Part shown: positions 24,080 through 35,988 of the stretch, piece by piece
Position numbering within the stretch: the first letter of the stretch is position 1
Layout: the number at the start of each line of letters is the position of its first letter
Source: Lactarius indigo
Taxonomy: Eukaryota; Basidiomycota; Agaricomycetes; Russulales; Russulaceae
Direction: 5' to 3'
Length of the DNA: 64,000 nt
NCBI GenBank assembly: GCA_025766275.1
Contig: JAFKAC010000008.1
Span: 620,001 to 684,000, forward strand
Made by a program: the position numbers and the translations under genes
The notes under the pieces: generated by a model
What the model saw: only the letters and a program-made list of their open reading frames with translations
The model's database searches: none
Told to the model about the DNA's origin: nothing

Positions 24080-25090
24080 CTATTGATAGATCTTGAGAGC
24101 CTTCATGAGTACGAAGAGGTACCATCCTGTGAGACCCCAAACATGGAGACCCTCACCCGGCTCGTCACCGTCAAGACGGCTCAATTCAGTTTGAGAGACA
24201 CTTTGTACAAGGTCCGATACGTCTATCGCCCAATACGGTTCCCCTCCACGGAATTGGTGCAATCGTAGTCGCGCAGGTGAAACCGCGGCGGCGAGAGGCA
24301 GATGAAACGCGGTGGCCACCTCTGCCTGTGATAATACCAAGGACTCCATCTGTAAAGAAGGTAATGGAGCTTCTGGATCGTCATTGGCTTCGCGTAGTCG
24401 CGATTGAGGTGTGGCGTGAATGAAACCCTATATTTACGTTGGTGGCATTGCAGCTAATGAGTGAAAAGTGGGGTATCTGCGACAATCGATGCATCGATAA
24501 CGTACAACGTATGGCCATACGCGCAAGCCGCCGAGGGAAAGCTGCGGCGGTCCCACCTGTCCTAGGATTTCCACCTGGTCAGGAACTATACCGACCTCCT
24601 CCCGCGTTTCACGGAGAGCCGCCGCAAGGAAGGTCTTGTCCGTCTGGGCGCAAAGACTCGGGTTTAGCCAGTCATTGCGTTCATGCGCAAATTGATCGGA
24701 CTGACGGAACGGGATGCTCACATTATCGACTCGCCCCCCCGGAAAGCTAAGAGCAAGCATACGAATTGGATTGTGAGGTCCCGACCGACTGTCACTGGTA
24801 AAAATAATAATTTAATCGTACCTGATTTCGCCCGAGTGTATTCTTAGTTTCCCCCTGAGCTCAAGTAGTATACTTGGCTTGTTGTCGACATTGCAGAGGG
24901 GTATGAGGACCGCAGCATGCTTCTCTCCTTGATTGGCAGCTGTCAACGGGTCGTCTAGGGTACTTCTGTTCAGCGCAGCACGGATCGCCGTAAGTGACGT
25001 TCGAGTGAAAGGGGAAGACAACGCGGCAGTAAGATTCGGAGGAGGGAGTATGCTGGAGGTTGCCGCAGTCGTCGTGAAAGTCCGAAGCAT
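24080..25090 (-). CDS. PCD1: Nudix hydrolase, CoA-diphosphatase type
   Basis: Four minus-strand exons (25090-24822, 24746-24722 of only 25 nt, 24643-24506, 24427-24080) give 259 residues. The Nudix box, assembled across two introns, reads SFPGGRVDN / TDKTF... / ALRETREEVGI, with the spacing of peroxisomal/mitochondrial CoA diphosphatases (Pcd1, NUDT7/8). Upstream is ILLELRGKLRIHSGEI, matching the NuCoA motif. The C-terminus has PYWAIDV and VWGLTGWYL, also family-typical. Expected reaction: hydrolysis of (oxidised) CoA to acyl-phosphopantetheine and ADP. No SKL signal ends the protein (it ends KIYQ). The start lies 88 bp from that of the BRAP2-like gene. Confidence 0.9.
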
Positions 25091-25178
25091 GCTGACCCGC
25101 CTGCCCGAACGCGTTCATCCCGCATTACTCATCGCACCGTATGTACGCGCATGACACGCCCGAGTCCACCTCTCAGAC

Positions 25179-27268
25179 ATGAGAGCGTATCACGTCCGCA
25201 TAGTCTTGCACTTACCACATCCAAAGTCTAAGAAGACCGACGCATTCATTCCGTTATCTTTGTGGCAACCGCTCCCGACACACACACACAAATCTACAGC
25301 GCGTCGGAACGCGACCTTCAATCCTCGCGGAAAGGATTATCGACTTGGGCCCATTGCGTTAGACTGGGTAGATCTTGACAACATGGCTGCCACGCCTTTC
25401 GCCAGTCGAGGACGAGCAGACCCGAAAGGTGAGTTTACAGACAGCTCCCCATGTCACAGCGGCAAGGCTGAACTAGTGCTTCAGGACCTGCAGTCGCGAC
25501 GTTCGTTCCTCAGGGTCACACAAAATCAGGCTCTACGAATCTTCCTGACGGTGTCGTACATGTCTTTCGCGACGCCGAGAGGCAAAAACTCGCCGAGGCG
25601 GAAGAGGGGACATCTACATCAGATGCCAGTCGCATAATGCTAGAAAACGCAGACAGTGATGGTACATATGGTTGGCGTGCTGGCCGTCCCCTCCTGGATG
25701 ACGCCATCCGATTTTCTCGCCTTTGTCGCACCAGCACAGGAAGACATGTCACACCTGAGAATGGTCCGGTGAGTTTCCTGTGGTGTGCGACATCGAGTTT
25801 ATATTAAACAAATACGCTTCGCAGAGATACGGCCCCCAATCGATCCATAGCTCTTATCAAGTTTCGCAAGCCTGAGAGTGCCTTGGAGTTTGCCGAAGCT
25901 TACAACGGGAAGACGTTCAATTCCATGAATGTCAGTGCTTACTCTTGAATCGTCTCGGGGAACCTTCAACATCTCACTCTACTACTAGGCGGAGACTTGT
26001 CATGTCGTTCACATATCGTCCGTGAGCATTGAGACCGACGATTCGGTCTCAATGCTCCTCAGTCGCCTTGGTTCTGCGACAGCACCCGTTTTCGAGCTAC
26101 CCACATGTCCTGTTTGCCTTGAGCGCATGGACTCCGCTGTTACTGGGCTAGTGACCGTCCCGTGTTCACACACGTTCCACTGCGAGTGCCTCAGCAAGTG
26201 GGGGGACAGCCGGTAATTCATCCCTCCCTTCCTCCCCCCTGTCCGATTTGTACAACTAAATACCCATTAGGTGTCCAGTGTGCCGTTACTCACAGACTCT
26301 CCGCACGTCACATCCGTCGTCTTCCAGCGTAGTTCGCTCCACCTCCATTCCTTTTGCCGACCCCTCCACACCGGCCCTCTCGTCTTGTGCGGACTGCAAC
26401 TCCACCACAAGCCTCTGGATCTGCCTCATTTGCGGAAATATTGGCTGTGGGAGGTATGGTCGTGCCCACGCTCATGCGCACTACGAGCGCACGACGCACC
26501 TATATGCATTGGAGCTCGAGACGCAGCGCGTATGGGACTACGCGGGCGACGGCTACGTACACCGACTCATCCAAAACGTAGCCGACGGCAAGCTCGTCGA
26601 ATTGCCGTCTGCGTCTATGCGCACCGGTGACGACACCGGCGCTGGAGGGCCCAGCACGTCGGACTCGCTCACAGCAGAGAAGATCGAGGCAATCGGCATC
26701 GAATACTCGTATCTCCTCACCTTCACAACTCGATTCGCAGCGCGCGTTCTACGAAGAGCAGACGACCGCGTTGCAAACCGAAGTCGCTGATCTTAAGTGC
26801 ATCGTCACGCAGCTTCGACAGGAGGCCGAGTCTTCGCGCGCTGCCGCGGCGGCTGAAGAGAGCCGCCGACGGCACGAGGAAGAAGAACGCCTTTCGGAAA
26901 TCCTCCGCGATAAAGCAACGCTTCGAGAAGAAGTCAGAGCGCTTCGCGGAGGTCGCGCGCACCCTCGAGAAGGAGCTGAGAGAAGAGCGTGCCGTGAGCT
27001 GGCGGGCTGTTGAAGAATCTCGAAGCTGTGCAGAAACGTGCAGGAAGGAGGGGGAGGCAGAGCGCGTCGCTCTTGCTCAGAGGGTGCAAGAACTTGAGGA
27101 TCAAGTGAGAGGACGTTATGTTCTTCCTCGAGGCACGGACAAAAATAGAAGCAGGTGAGGGGTCGATGGGGGAGGTGGCGGGCGGGGATATTTCGGTACC
27201 GACTGCCTCAGCCATCAGCGGGGCCTAGTGCGACGAAGACACCCGGAAAGAAGAAGAAAAAGCGATAG
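25179..27268 (+). CDS. ETP1: BRAP2/Etp1-type RING-UBP ubiquitin ligase, frame broken
   Basis: Domain order fits BRAP2/Etp1: VVHVFRDAE and [19 protein letters not shown] (the BRAP2 RNP-like domain), [20 protein letters not shown] finger [10 protein letters not shown]...[10 protein letters not shown]...CPVCRY, the UBP zinc finger [21 protein letters not shown]...[19 protein letters not shown], then a coiled coil and a GKKKKKR tail. Introns near 25431, 25768, 25932 and 26215 splice cleanly. However, the frame shifts by one base with no splice site at about 25660, between LLT and SQLDSQR (about 26725), near 26905, near 27110 and again before the lysine tail. Each 5' shift is explained by one extra base. 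Either a pseudogene or local consensus errors; the neighbouring genes are intact up to 25.1 kb. Confidence 0.75.
26024..26057. repeat. perfect 14-bp inverted repeat inside the BRAP2-like gene
   Basis: GAGCATTGAGACCG, a 6-nt loop (ACGATT), and the exact reverse complement. It lies just before the RING finger and encodes [11 protein letters not shown] in frame, so it would form a strong hairpin in the mRNA. Confidence 0.8.
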
Positions 27269-27653
27269 GCTCAGGTGCAGTCACTATCAGGATTGTCTAT
27301 GTTCTCGGATGCAACCCTTAATGTGTCACCACATATTCGTACTCGTACTAGTAATCAGAAGCATTAGTGTATTGATTGTATTAGTACGTTTATCAAGTTC
27401 CTTGATCTTTCAACTAGTGCGTCCAATCAGTTTCGTATCATCTCCCTTGCCTGTCACTGCACGCGCTCATGCGAAGGGCCAGCCTCGACTTTTGTCTTTC
27501 GTGCGCCACGTAACTGTAATTGTGCATAGGGCTATTCTTCCGGTCGGAAAATTTAGTTCCCTTCACAAGGACCTCAGGTAACGAGTGATGTCCACGTTTT
27601 TCCTGAGATTGGCAAGAGCTTTCACCGGTCCCGGGGAATAAGACCCCCCACCC
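27269..27653. other. convergent 3' region
   Basis: About 385 bp between two convergent genes, rich in TAGTAC/GTACTAG-type short motifs near 27335-27415. No gene seen. Confidence 0.4.
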
Positions 27654-30600
27654 TCAGAGTCCCTCGAAGAAGCTCAGATCCTGTGCGGTGAGTCCTCCGG
27701 TCCCTTTGACAGGCGGGGGTGGCGTCGCTTTCTCAACAGGTAACGTGTTGTTCTTCTCCTTGCCATTGTCTACGAAGTAATGCAAGCGGGGTCGACTCCG
27801 GCGAGTACTGGCGAGGTGGTGGGTTCAGCGGTAGGTGTCAGTCTGTAACCGCCAGGCGGAGGTAGTAGCGGGATCGGCGTTGAGGATAACTTTGGCGGAA
27901 CCTTGCTTATTACTGCAGTTGGCGGAGGTGGTGGTGATAATGCCCTCCGGGACAACAGCCCAGTAGGAGCCGCGGAAGGACGGGGGGGAGGTGAGGATGA
28001 TTGGATAGCATCGACAACGCCTGTGAAAGGCGACGAGCTTCTTCCTAAGGAGATCTGCGGTGATATGATGTTGCTGAGCGAAGGTGGTGGCGAAGTCTTT
28101 CCAGGTGGCGGCGGCGGTGGCGGCAAAGTGAATGATTCTTCCGTGGGCGTCGTCCCAAAAAAATCCACATTCAAAGCAACACCACCCTGGTTCCTAGCCG
28201 GAGGTGGTGGCGGCAGGAGCGCCTCGTGGAATGGTGACGGTGGGGCAGGCCAGCGACCAGGGTCGGGATGCAGCAAGATCGAGTAAGCTCTGCGTACGTT
28301 GGTGCCCCTTTTGGGCCGTTACCTTCGATTGGGGCGAGGTAATAGTCTCCTTCGAAGTGGAAGGTTGTCGCTGGTGATTAGAACGAGCGGGTGCGGGCCC
28401 AATGTCGAGAAGATTGAGGTCTGCGCTGCTGGAAAGAGTAGGACTCTGGTGGAGGGGGAGGAGTGAGGACTTCAGGTAGTGGGGAGGGAGGCGCCGGCCA
28501 CCGGCCAGGGCGAGCTGCTGCGCGTTCCAGGAGACCTAGTGTATGCAAATGTTCCTCCGCACGCGATCCTCTGCGTCGCTGCGCAATCGAAGAAAGTTGG
28601 GTTTGCAGGTGCCGCTCCCAAGGCTGGATCCGCAGAATTGGGTGTCGTCAATGCCGCATCTGGTGTTTTAGAGTTGTCAGGTAACCCTCCAGGTAGACAG
28701 TGACATCAGATTAGCGAAGTCGTCGTCTGACGACATTGATCGGGCGTGCGGGGGCTGGACCCTCACTTGAGTAGAAGAAGGGGGGCTGGCGCTGAAAGTA
28801 AGAAGCGGTGGATCCGCGGGGGAAGAAAGGAAGTCGGAGAAGTCGTCGTCGTCGTCATCGTTGTGGGGGGGATCAGAACGTTGAACGGTGCTCCTAGAAG
28901 ATGTCGGAAGTAAAGTTGCACTGAGGGATGGGTTTATCTTATCTGATGGTGAGGAAATAGAGTATTCCGAGTTAGAGTGTATGGACTTCGAGGTATCTGC
29001 CTGAATAGGACCGGGGATCAAAGGGGCCAATGCAAAAACTGAGGACTGTTCTGCAGGTTTTCGTGCATCCAATAAGCCACCCGCGTTCGGAATTGACAGG
29101 AGAGATGATGATAGGTCCGTTCGTTGTGTCAGTCTCTTACAAGCGGACCCAGGCTGGGAGGTAGCGAGGTGGTAAGACTCAGGAGAGATGATGAAGGTGA
29201 AGGCAATGGGGGCGGCAATAGGGGTGGCAATTTTCCGTGAAGAAAGCTGCTCGGACGCTGTGCTCCCGAAATCCAGCTGTTCATCACCACCAGCATCCAT
29301 AGGGTCGGTGGAATTGGACCTTACGTCGGAAAGGTATTCAAGGTCATCCCCTGAGAGGGTCAGCGAATTGCGTGAGTGAGAAGACGATTGGCGAGACCGA
29401 GAAAACCTATTAAGGAAGCGCGATACAGCTGATGGCGCCGACGATGGGGGCGAGTCTCCATCCTGTGCGATGGCATCAGTAAACGGAGGTACTAGGCACT
29501 AAAGAAATAGTTTGTACCTGAGAATGGGCGGGTGCCGGAGGACTGAGACAGCTCGATTAGTGTTGGAGAGACAAGTTTTGTTCCAGAAGGGGATTTTACG
29601 CTCTCCAAGCTGGAGCGTTGGTTCGGCGTCCTGGACAGAATGTACACTTTCTGACGCCATAGAACTCGGCGGGGGAGTGCTTTGCTCCGTGCCGGGGATG
29701 GAACTGGTGGTCCCAGAAGTGCGCCGACCCCACAAGGCCTGCCAGCAACCCTGTGGGCTTTCTCACCTTCTCTTCAACCTTCTCATCCTTCTTACCCTCC
29801 TTCTCAAGAATTCGCCAGCCCAACGGGACCTCAGTCCACGGAAGTTTCAATGCGAGACTTAACAGACGTTTCCCAAGCGGTCGACCCTTTGGCTGCAAGG
29901 AAGGTCGACATGGGGCTCGTGCGGGCCAAAGCAGTGTTCCGAGAAAGTTTGACAGCATCAGCCATAGCCTTTGCAGGTGAAGCTCTTGCCGAAAGGTAGC
30001 ACCTGTGGAAGTGTAAGGCTTGGAACATAACGCGGCATTAATGCCTCGCTGCAAACGCGCATGAGCCCGAGGGTATAGAATGACAGGACATAGACTCACA
30101 GGCCATCAACATCCAGGCCAGAATGCCATTGCCTCTGCCAGTCTGCTTCAGCTTCATCTGGAATTCCAGGCCAAACATCCTTCGCGAAGTCCTCCAGATG
30201 GAGAAGAATGCGCGAAAGTAGTTCTGGCGGCTTGTAGGAGTAAATATGGGAAACGAAAATAAGCGAAGAAGTAGGCGCTCACCACTCTACGGTCCATTTC
30301 AAGCTGTCTTAGCTTTGCCGACTCCCACTCGTCGTCAGTATGTTGTAGACTTTCGTCCTCTACTACCCCTGGCACGCTTCCCCATGGTGAGTTCCCATTC
30401 GTCCGCATACAGTTGGCCCTCAAGCGAGCCTCTCTCGGAAGGATTGGGTACGATATCGCCTTGCTCCGCTCCAGCTATGAAGGTACCAAATGCATTGGGG
30501 CTAGGCGGGGGAGATGGCTTCAGGGGTGGGAACAGAAGATATCACTTGAGAAGATATCACTTCCTCCTCGAGCTCCGGTTCTGCGGAGAGGTGGGGAAGC

Positions 30601-30963
30601 GGGTAGGTCGTCGTCATCACTTTGGGTTGTGGGAGGAGTTGGGTGGGATTCTAAATCGTTAGAACTGTCGTCGTTAGGAAGCTCTGCCTGGCTAGAATTT
30701 CCCAGAGGAATATCATCATAGGGATTATCGAGTGACCAATCCTGTTGTTTATCATGGTGACCGGTCGACCATAGTGGACTTAGCGTAGCTGAAGGCTCGT
30801 CCCACCGGATGCCTGGACCGGTAGTAGACCAAGAGGGCATGGAGAGATCGTCTTCCTGAGGATCATCACTTCTTGATTTTTCTGAGGTTGACCAGGCCAC
30901 GGGTTTCCTCTCGTCTTTGACGTCGTCTGGACTGCCCCATGCGTTGCCCCAGAGATCATCCAT
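27654..30963 (-). CDS. large disordered acidic/proline-rich protein, possible adaptor accessory
   Basis: Minus strand, ATG at 30963 (MDDLWGNAWGSPDD), stop at 27654 after GGLTAQDLSFFEGL. One conserved-looking folded segment lies near 30390-29850: DDEWESAKLRQLEMDRR, then PPELLSRILLHLEDFAKDV, PRYVPSLTLPQVLPFGKS, AKAMADAVKLSRN. The rest is disordered: an acidic DDDDDDFSDFLS and DDDFANLMS, and two GRWPAPPSP plus PPPPP blocks. DFxxF-type acidic peptides resemble clathrin-adaptor ear-binding motifs (aftiphilin/Laa2 type), which is only an inference. Many one-base shifts interrupt it (for example YADEW to SPWGSVPG near 30410, FGKSFT to AKAMADA near 29970, VD to EVPLGW near 29840), so an exact model is not possible. 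Family not identified. Confidence 0.55.
30534..30562. repeat. 15-bp tandem duplication in coding sequence
   Basis: AGAAGATATCACTTG followed at once by a second copy (29 bp matched at period 15). On the minus strand it doubles SDIFS in frame, close to one of the frame breaks of the surrounding gene. Confidence 0.7.
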
Positions 30964-31100
30964 AATTCACAAAGATGAGTGACGACAAGCGGGTACTCTA
31001 CCGACCCTAACCCTACCTCTCCCTATCACGTGCTCAATGGTCACTAGCTTTGTCCCGTCGCCGCGATCCCCGAAGTTCACCCACTCACGCCGTTCCTCCC

Positions 31101-33533
31101 ATGGATTCTCAACTACAAGAGCCAAGGAGGTTAATATCGGACTGGGACGAGAACGATGTGCAGCTTTTTCTTTCGAACCTTGGTTTGCCCCAGTACGAGG
31201 CCAAGGTCAAAGGTCAATGGCTTCCTTATTGTTTTCGATTTGCCGACTGTCGTCTCACCCCAATTGTAGAGCATAACTTGACAGGGGAAGTACTGTGCAT
31301 GATAAGCCCCGAGGACTTGAAAGAAATAGGTATTGCCACGGTTGGCCAACGTTTGGCTATCTTGAAGGCCATCTACCTCATAAAGCTCGCCCACGAAATT
31401 CCTTTCGAACCCGACCACTATATCCCTCCCTGTTAGCCTCACTCTCTCCTCCATACTATTGACCCTGTCCTGAGTTATAATAGCCGAAGCAGGCGATCCC
31501 TCAGAAAGCGTCACAATGGACAAACTCTACTACCTTATTCGAGAGCAAGGTTTACTCAATCTTTATCTAATCCCCCTCCATCACAACTCATAGCTCTTAG
31601 ACGAAAGGCTACGGACTCTCGAAAAGGAGAACAGGCGGCTGTCAGAGACGGTTCTTTCAACAGTGGATGATCTTCACACCTGGCGTTCATCTCATCAGAC
31701 CATAGTACGTTGGCTGCCTATTCTGTCACCGCCATCCGTATAACTTGACGTACAGGTTGAAAGCAGCCCGCTTACGCGACAACCTTCCTTTAAGTGGGCA
31801 CAGTATGACAAGCCCTCTAGTTCGCCCACAAAACCTGAGATGTCTGATTCCCCTCATCCATCACCCAACCGGCTCGAGCACGACCTTTCTTATCGACCAC
31901 ACCCCAACTCACAGAGCAAGTATGGTGTCATTGGTAATTCGTCGTCCACAGTCCAGCTCCCCACACCCCCACGCCCATCACGTCAAGAGAGTACGGATAA
32001 TCTAAAGAGCTTCAAGGTCAGCTTGGAGGATCCTGCGTGGAAAGTTCTACCGGCTGCTTTGCGAAAGTACAAGATAAATAATGACGACTGGCAAAACTAT
32101 GCTATGTTTATATGCTATGGTCCTCCAAGTACGTTGTTTCCAACTTCGAATGTGACGCGTCTGATAACGCGACACTCTCAGGTAGCCGCATCGAACGGTG
32201 CCTGAGCTACGATGAAAAGCCACTCTTATTATTTCAAAAGCTTAAGGATGCATCCAAGAATCCAGTCTTTATGCTCAAACACATTAAAGACATCCGCTCT
32301 CCGATTGCCGTCGCTCAACAGAAGCAAGCCGCACGCAAGGCTTCTAGCGACTCATCGTCTTCTAAATCCAAGCCTGGTGCTTCGCACGCTAGAACACCTT
32401 CGCGCCCGCCACGTTTACAGATGCACCCCGAGGCTGCTGCTGGCGTCGTCCCACCTCTGATGACGGGCACATCTGTGCAACCGGGCTGGCCAGAAGTAAC
32501 GTCGCCTGCGGTTGATAACAAGGATCGCGACGATACCATCGACAGGGAACGTGCGAAGGGTCCAGGCAGCTCTGACCCTCCGAGGTCTGCCGTTCCGCAT
32601 ACGGCCATTGCAACTGCCTCGACCACGAATGAGCACAATGAGATAGGCACGCCCGCGCGGGAGGTCCCAGTGACGGCTGAAATATCGTATGCAGTAGCAA
32701 TATATCCATACATGGCGGAACAGGAGGATGAGTTTGATGTTGTTGTGTACGTACCCTCTATTTTTGTCTTATCAGTCCGCTGACGTCAACAGCGGCGACA
32801 CATTCGTCATTATATCCCGAGCGCGAGGATGGTGGGTCGTGCAACGCGACCCTACAGGAACAGGTATCGTAGATTCCGATACTAGCAAGCAGGGCTGGGT
32901 TCCTGCAGGGTGCCTCCTCGAGACACGTATACCCGTTGCGACAGCTGTGGCAGAGGCCAGTCATGCGACCGGGTCCATATCCGAACCCCCTTCACCTGTC
33001 TCCAACACGAAAACACCAATCCTTCCTCTTCACATTGTCTCTACAAGTTTCCCAGGCTACGCGTTGATGGACTATAAGAAGAAAGGTGATGAAGAATTAG
33101 ACCTATTCAAGGATGACGTGCTGCGCGTTTTCAAACGCTACAATCATTGGTCCTATGTACGGTTGTCTCGCTGGTGCTCTGGTTAAGGTTCGTTGATTGT
33201 CCTTGATCTTTGCAGGCTGTCAAAGAGGATGGCGGTGATCGTGGTTGGGTTCCGGTATGTTCATTCTCTTCCCAAACCAGGCATTCATAGTTGCTCACTC
33301 CTGATCCTGTCATCCCTTCTTTCTCACCTCTCCGATTCTAGTCATGGTACATCGGCAAGATGTCCTCGTCCAGTGGGACTCCCGCTACACCGAATATCAC
33401 CGCGCCAAGCACGAACCTTTCCGCCGTCAACCTCGATGAGCCATCTCTTGCGCAGCATGCGCAAGTCTCACCCATGTCTTCCGCATTTCCATTGCAAGCA
33501 CGTTCTACAACGGTTGTCTAATTGACCGGAACC
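31101..33533 (+). CDS. STE50: Ste50/Ubc2-type MAPK-pathway adaptor (SAM-RA-SH3-SH3)
   Basis: Ten exons between 31101 and 33533 give 658 residues with every junction in frame. The SAM domain (about residues 12-90) includes WDENDVQLFLSNLGLPQYEAK and PEDLKEIGIATVGQRLAILK; a coiled coil follows (ERLRTLEKENRRLSETV). An RA domain reads WQNYAMFICYGPP / SRIERCLSYDEKPLLLFQKL; then Ser/Pro-rich linkers; SH3-1 AVAIYPYMAEQEDEFDV...GWWVVQRD...GWVPAGCL; SH3-2 GYALMDYKKKGDEELDLFKDD...GWVPSWYIG near the C-terminus. Ascomycete Ste50 lacks the SH3 pair; the fused form is known from basidiomycetes such as Ustilago Ubc2. It should link Ste20/Cdc42 to the Ste11 MAPKKK in pheromone and stress signalling. The start ATG (MDSQLQ) is the first in frame. 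Confidence 0.93.
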
Positions 33534-35111
33534 CTTTGATCCGAAGGGTTCTGAAACTCGCGATGGACTAAGTCCACCTACACCGGTCAAGTCATTGACA
33601 GGGCATTACATTCAGATCCGATGAACCGGGCACACCAGCCAGTACCCGGCATACCTCCTATCCCCCAACATTCCTAATCCCCCTTCTCCGCGACATTGGG
33701 CTTTGTTCTTCTGCTTCGTTCTTAACCCCGTAATTGGCCTCGTGTGTGTGATCTACTTCTATTCTGACCTGCTTCTACGCACTTTTGATTTGGTTGCTCT
33801 TGTCATAGCATGCGACCACTCTCAGCATTTGATGTATATTATCACTACAATGAGTTTCATGTGCACACTTGGTAGCTGTGCTTCCGCCTCTTTTCTACAA
33901 GAACACAACCGTAAGAACCGGATGCTAACGGTGACGATATGGCGATTCACCAGAGAAAAGTAGCATGCTTGAGTGGCTCACCAAAACCGCTTCTTATCTT
34001 TCGTCCACGCGGAAAGTAAAAAATTGGCCAGTGTTTTCATCCGTGAGCGAATGACTCGACGCTATTCAAAACCAGGTCTTTCACATTCGAGTGCTGTACT
34101 GTAAGCCACCAATGTTGGGTTGATCGGAATCTCGGGTGTGCGGGGCTTTTGCACTCCCTAATGCTGTTCACGGAGCTTGCAGTAAAGCAAACACTAAATC
34201 GATTCTGCGCAGCCACTGGAAGGAAGAACCAAGGGAAGAACAGTTGATCGATGGTTGGTGATTGGGTCTCCTTGACATAATCCGATCCGATTCCTCCGCG
34301 TTGTTTACTAGATGTCATCTTGGATGTCGTGGTTGATCTTAGCGGGTCAATTCATGCCCTATGTAGGTGTAAGTTCAGTAATGAACACTCGAACGTCGAC
34401 GACACTTTTTCTGAACCTCGAAATGTTTGTAATCACAAGGATGAGCGCGGCTCGTTTTCATGCAGACCCGGCAGCACTGCGAATATAAGCTTATTCACAA
34501 TAGGCATCGCCCCCCAAAACAGTCTTCACTTTTCGGGTTTCGGGCCGGAAACGTCCCGAAATAGCTTGGTTAATCTATATTGCGGGCATTATGCCATTTT
34601 GAACATAATGACCATCACCATGTCGCCTTTTGTTTAGCACTGTAGAGTACGAGCCTCATGCACACTCTGAGTTCTTGGTAAGTGTGAGCTCCAATAGTAT
34701 ATGGAGCAAGCTATCCGGCAACTCGCTTCGGGCCACCAGCACTTACAGTCACAGCCAACCAGTACGTCCCTTTCAAATCCTGTACTTCCGTTCTTCCATT
34801 CTCGCCTTTTTGAATTCGTTCTATTATTTCATTTATCATTGATCAACGCCAACTTGAACAAGATTACCAGTAGTGACTGCTCGCAATCATGCTCTCCCCG
34901 TCATGATCTTTTGCACCATACACTGCTCTCCAGCTGGACATGCACAAACTGTTTCGATGGGCGGAGTATCTACAGGTGTATGGATCGACTCATCTGTCTC
35001 CAGCTTATTTCGACGTCAGGGCCCCAAACCTAAGAGGGTGCAAGGAGCATTTATATGCGACCCAGATGAAGGCTGCCATAGCATCTCCTCGTCCACCTAG
35101 ATAACACTCGA
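33534..35111. other. gene-poor interval
   Basis: 1.6 kb with only short frames. Part of it may be the promoter or an upstream exon of family copy B. A frame at 34873-35100 precedes copy B, but I see no family motif in it. Confidence 0.4.
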
Positions 35112-35988
35112 ATGTCTCGACTCAGTAAAGAACTCCTCGTGGATGGGTACATATCCAGGGCTTTCAACCCGAAAGGCGCAGAAGAATATTTCTCTCATCT
35201 GCTGAAGACGAAGAACTGGAAAGTGTTGCATCTGACCTTACCGTCTCCTCGTGAACCGAGCGTGGTCTTCGTTATCCAAGAAGCTTCGCGCCATCTTCAA
35301 ACGCCACCGTTTATGGACTCCAACGGCGTCCCTTTTTGGTTACTAGACTACGCCATCAAAGAGCCAGGGACAGTTGTGCCTCAGACACTGTGGATTCCCC
35401 ACCACAAGAATGACCTCAAACAACACGTTGAGGAGGCCAACTTACAATTGCCTATTTTCTTTATCCACGGAAATGGCAGTTTGGGGCTCTCCTTGGAGGC
35501 CGCTGCCCTCGGTCAATGCCGTACCCTTCGTGACGCAAACGTACATGCCCAGCTGGGCGGAAAAAACCACCACACACATCCGAATCTCGGTGGGTAGCAG
35601 TCGACTAATGCGACTGCGAAGAACGTGCATTGACAGTTCTTTGTGTACCGTAGTGGCCAGGTTACCAGGACTTCAAGCGGCAGGTCCAGATCCGCGACGA
35701 GACCACTGCCCATAACCCCATCACCGTCGCGAAGTTCGCACAGCATGTTGGCCGTTCAGTAGACGCTTTCCTTGGTGTAAGTTCGTGTGCTATGTCGATA
35801 GGAGACCACACTTAACTTTGGTTTTCTCTCTGCAGTTTGTTTCAAAAGAAAACTTGAACTCATCAAAGCCGAACTGGGAGATCGGGAATAGCGGGATCAA
35901 TCGCGCCAATATCAGAGTTATTGGCGCCGTCCATGTTTCCGCTGGTAGTTGGATGCCAATTCTTCAGCTCAACTTTTATGTTATTTAG
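35112..35988 (+). CDS. unnamed VPQ/WPGY/GSW family protein, copy B (one frameshift)
   Basis: Three exons: 35112-35589, 35654-35776 (123 nt) and 35836-35988 (153 nt, as in copy A). Exon 1 has LLVDGYISRAFNP, EEYFSHLL, FWLLDYAI, GTVVPQTLW, LQLPIFFI, GNGSLGLSLE, and near its end HIRIS once a six-A run at 35561-35566 is read as five; as written the frame is shifted and stops. Exon 2 starts WPGYQDFKRQVQIRDE and continues NPITVAKFAQHVG, ending FLG. Exon 3 holds NWEIGNSGI and VHVSAGSWMPILQL. The single extra A is either a sequence error or a recent inactivation; all splice sites are intact. It is followed on the same strand by copy C. Confidence 0.75.

Noticed and set aside
26700..26740. A tiny intron to explain the frame change in the BRAP2-like gene
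   Set aside because: No GT-AG pair of plausible length; removing one T restores LLTSQLDSQR.
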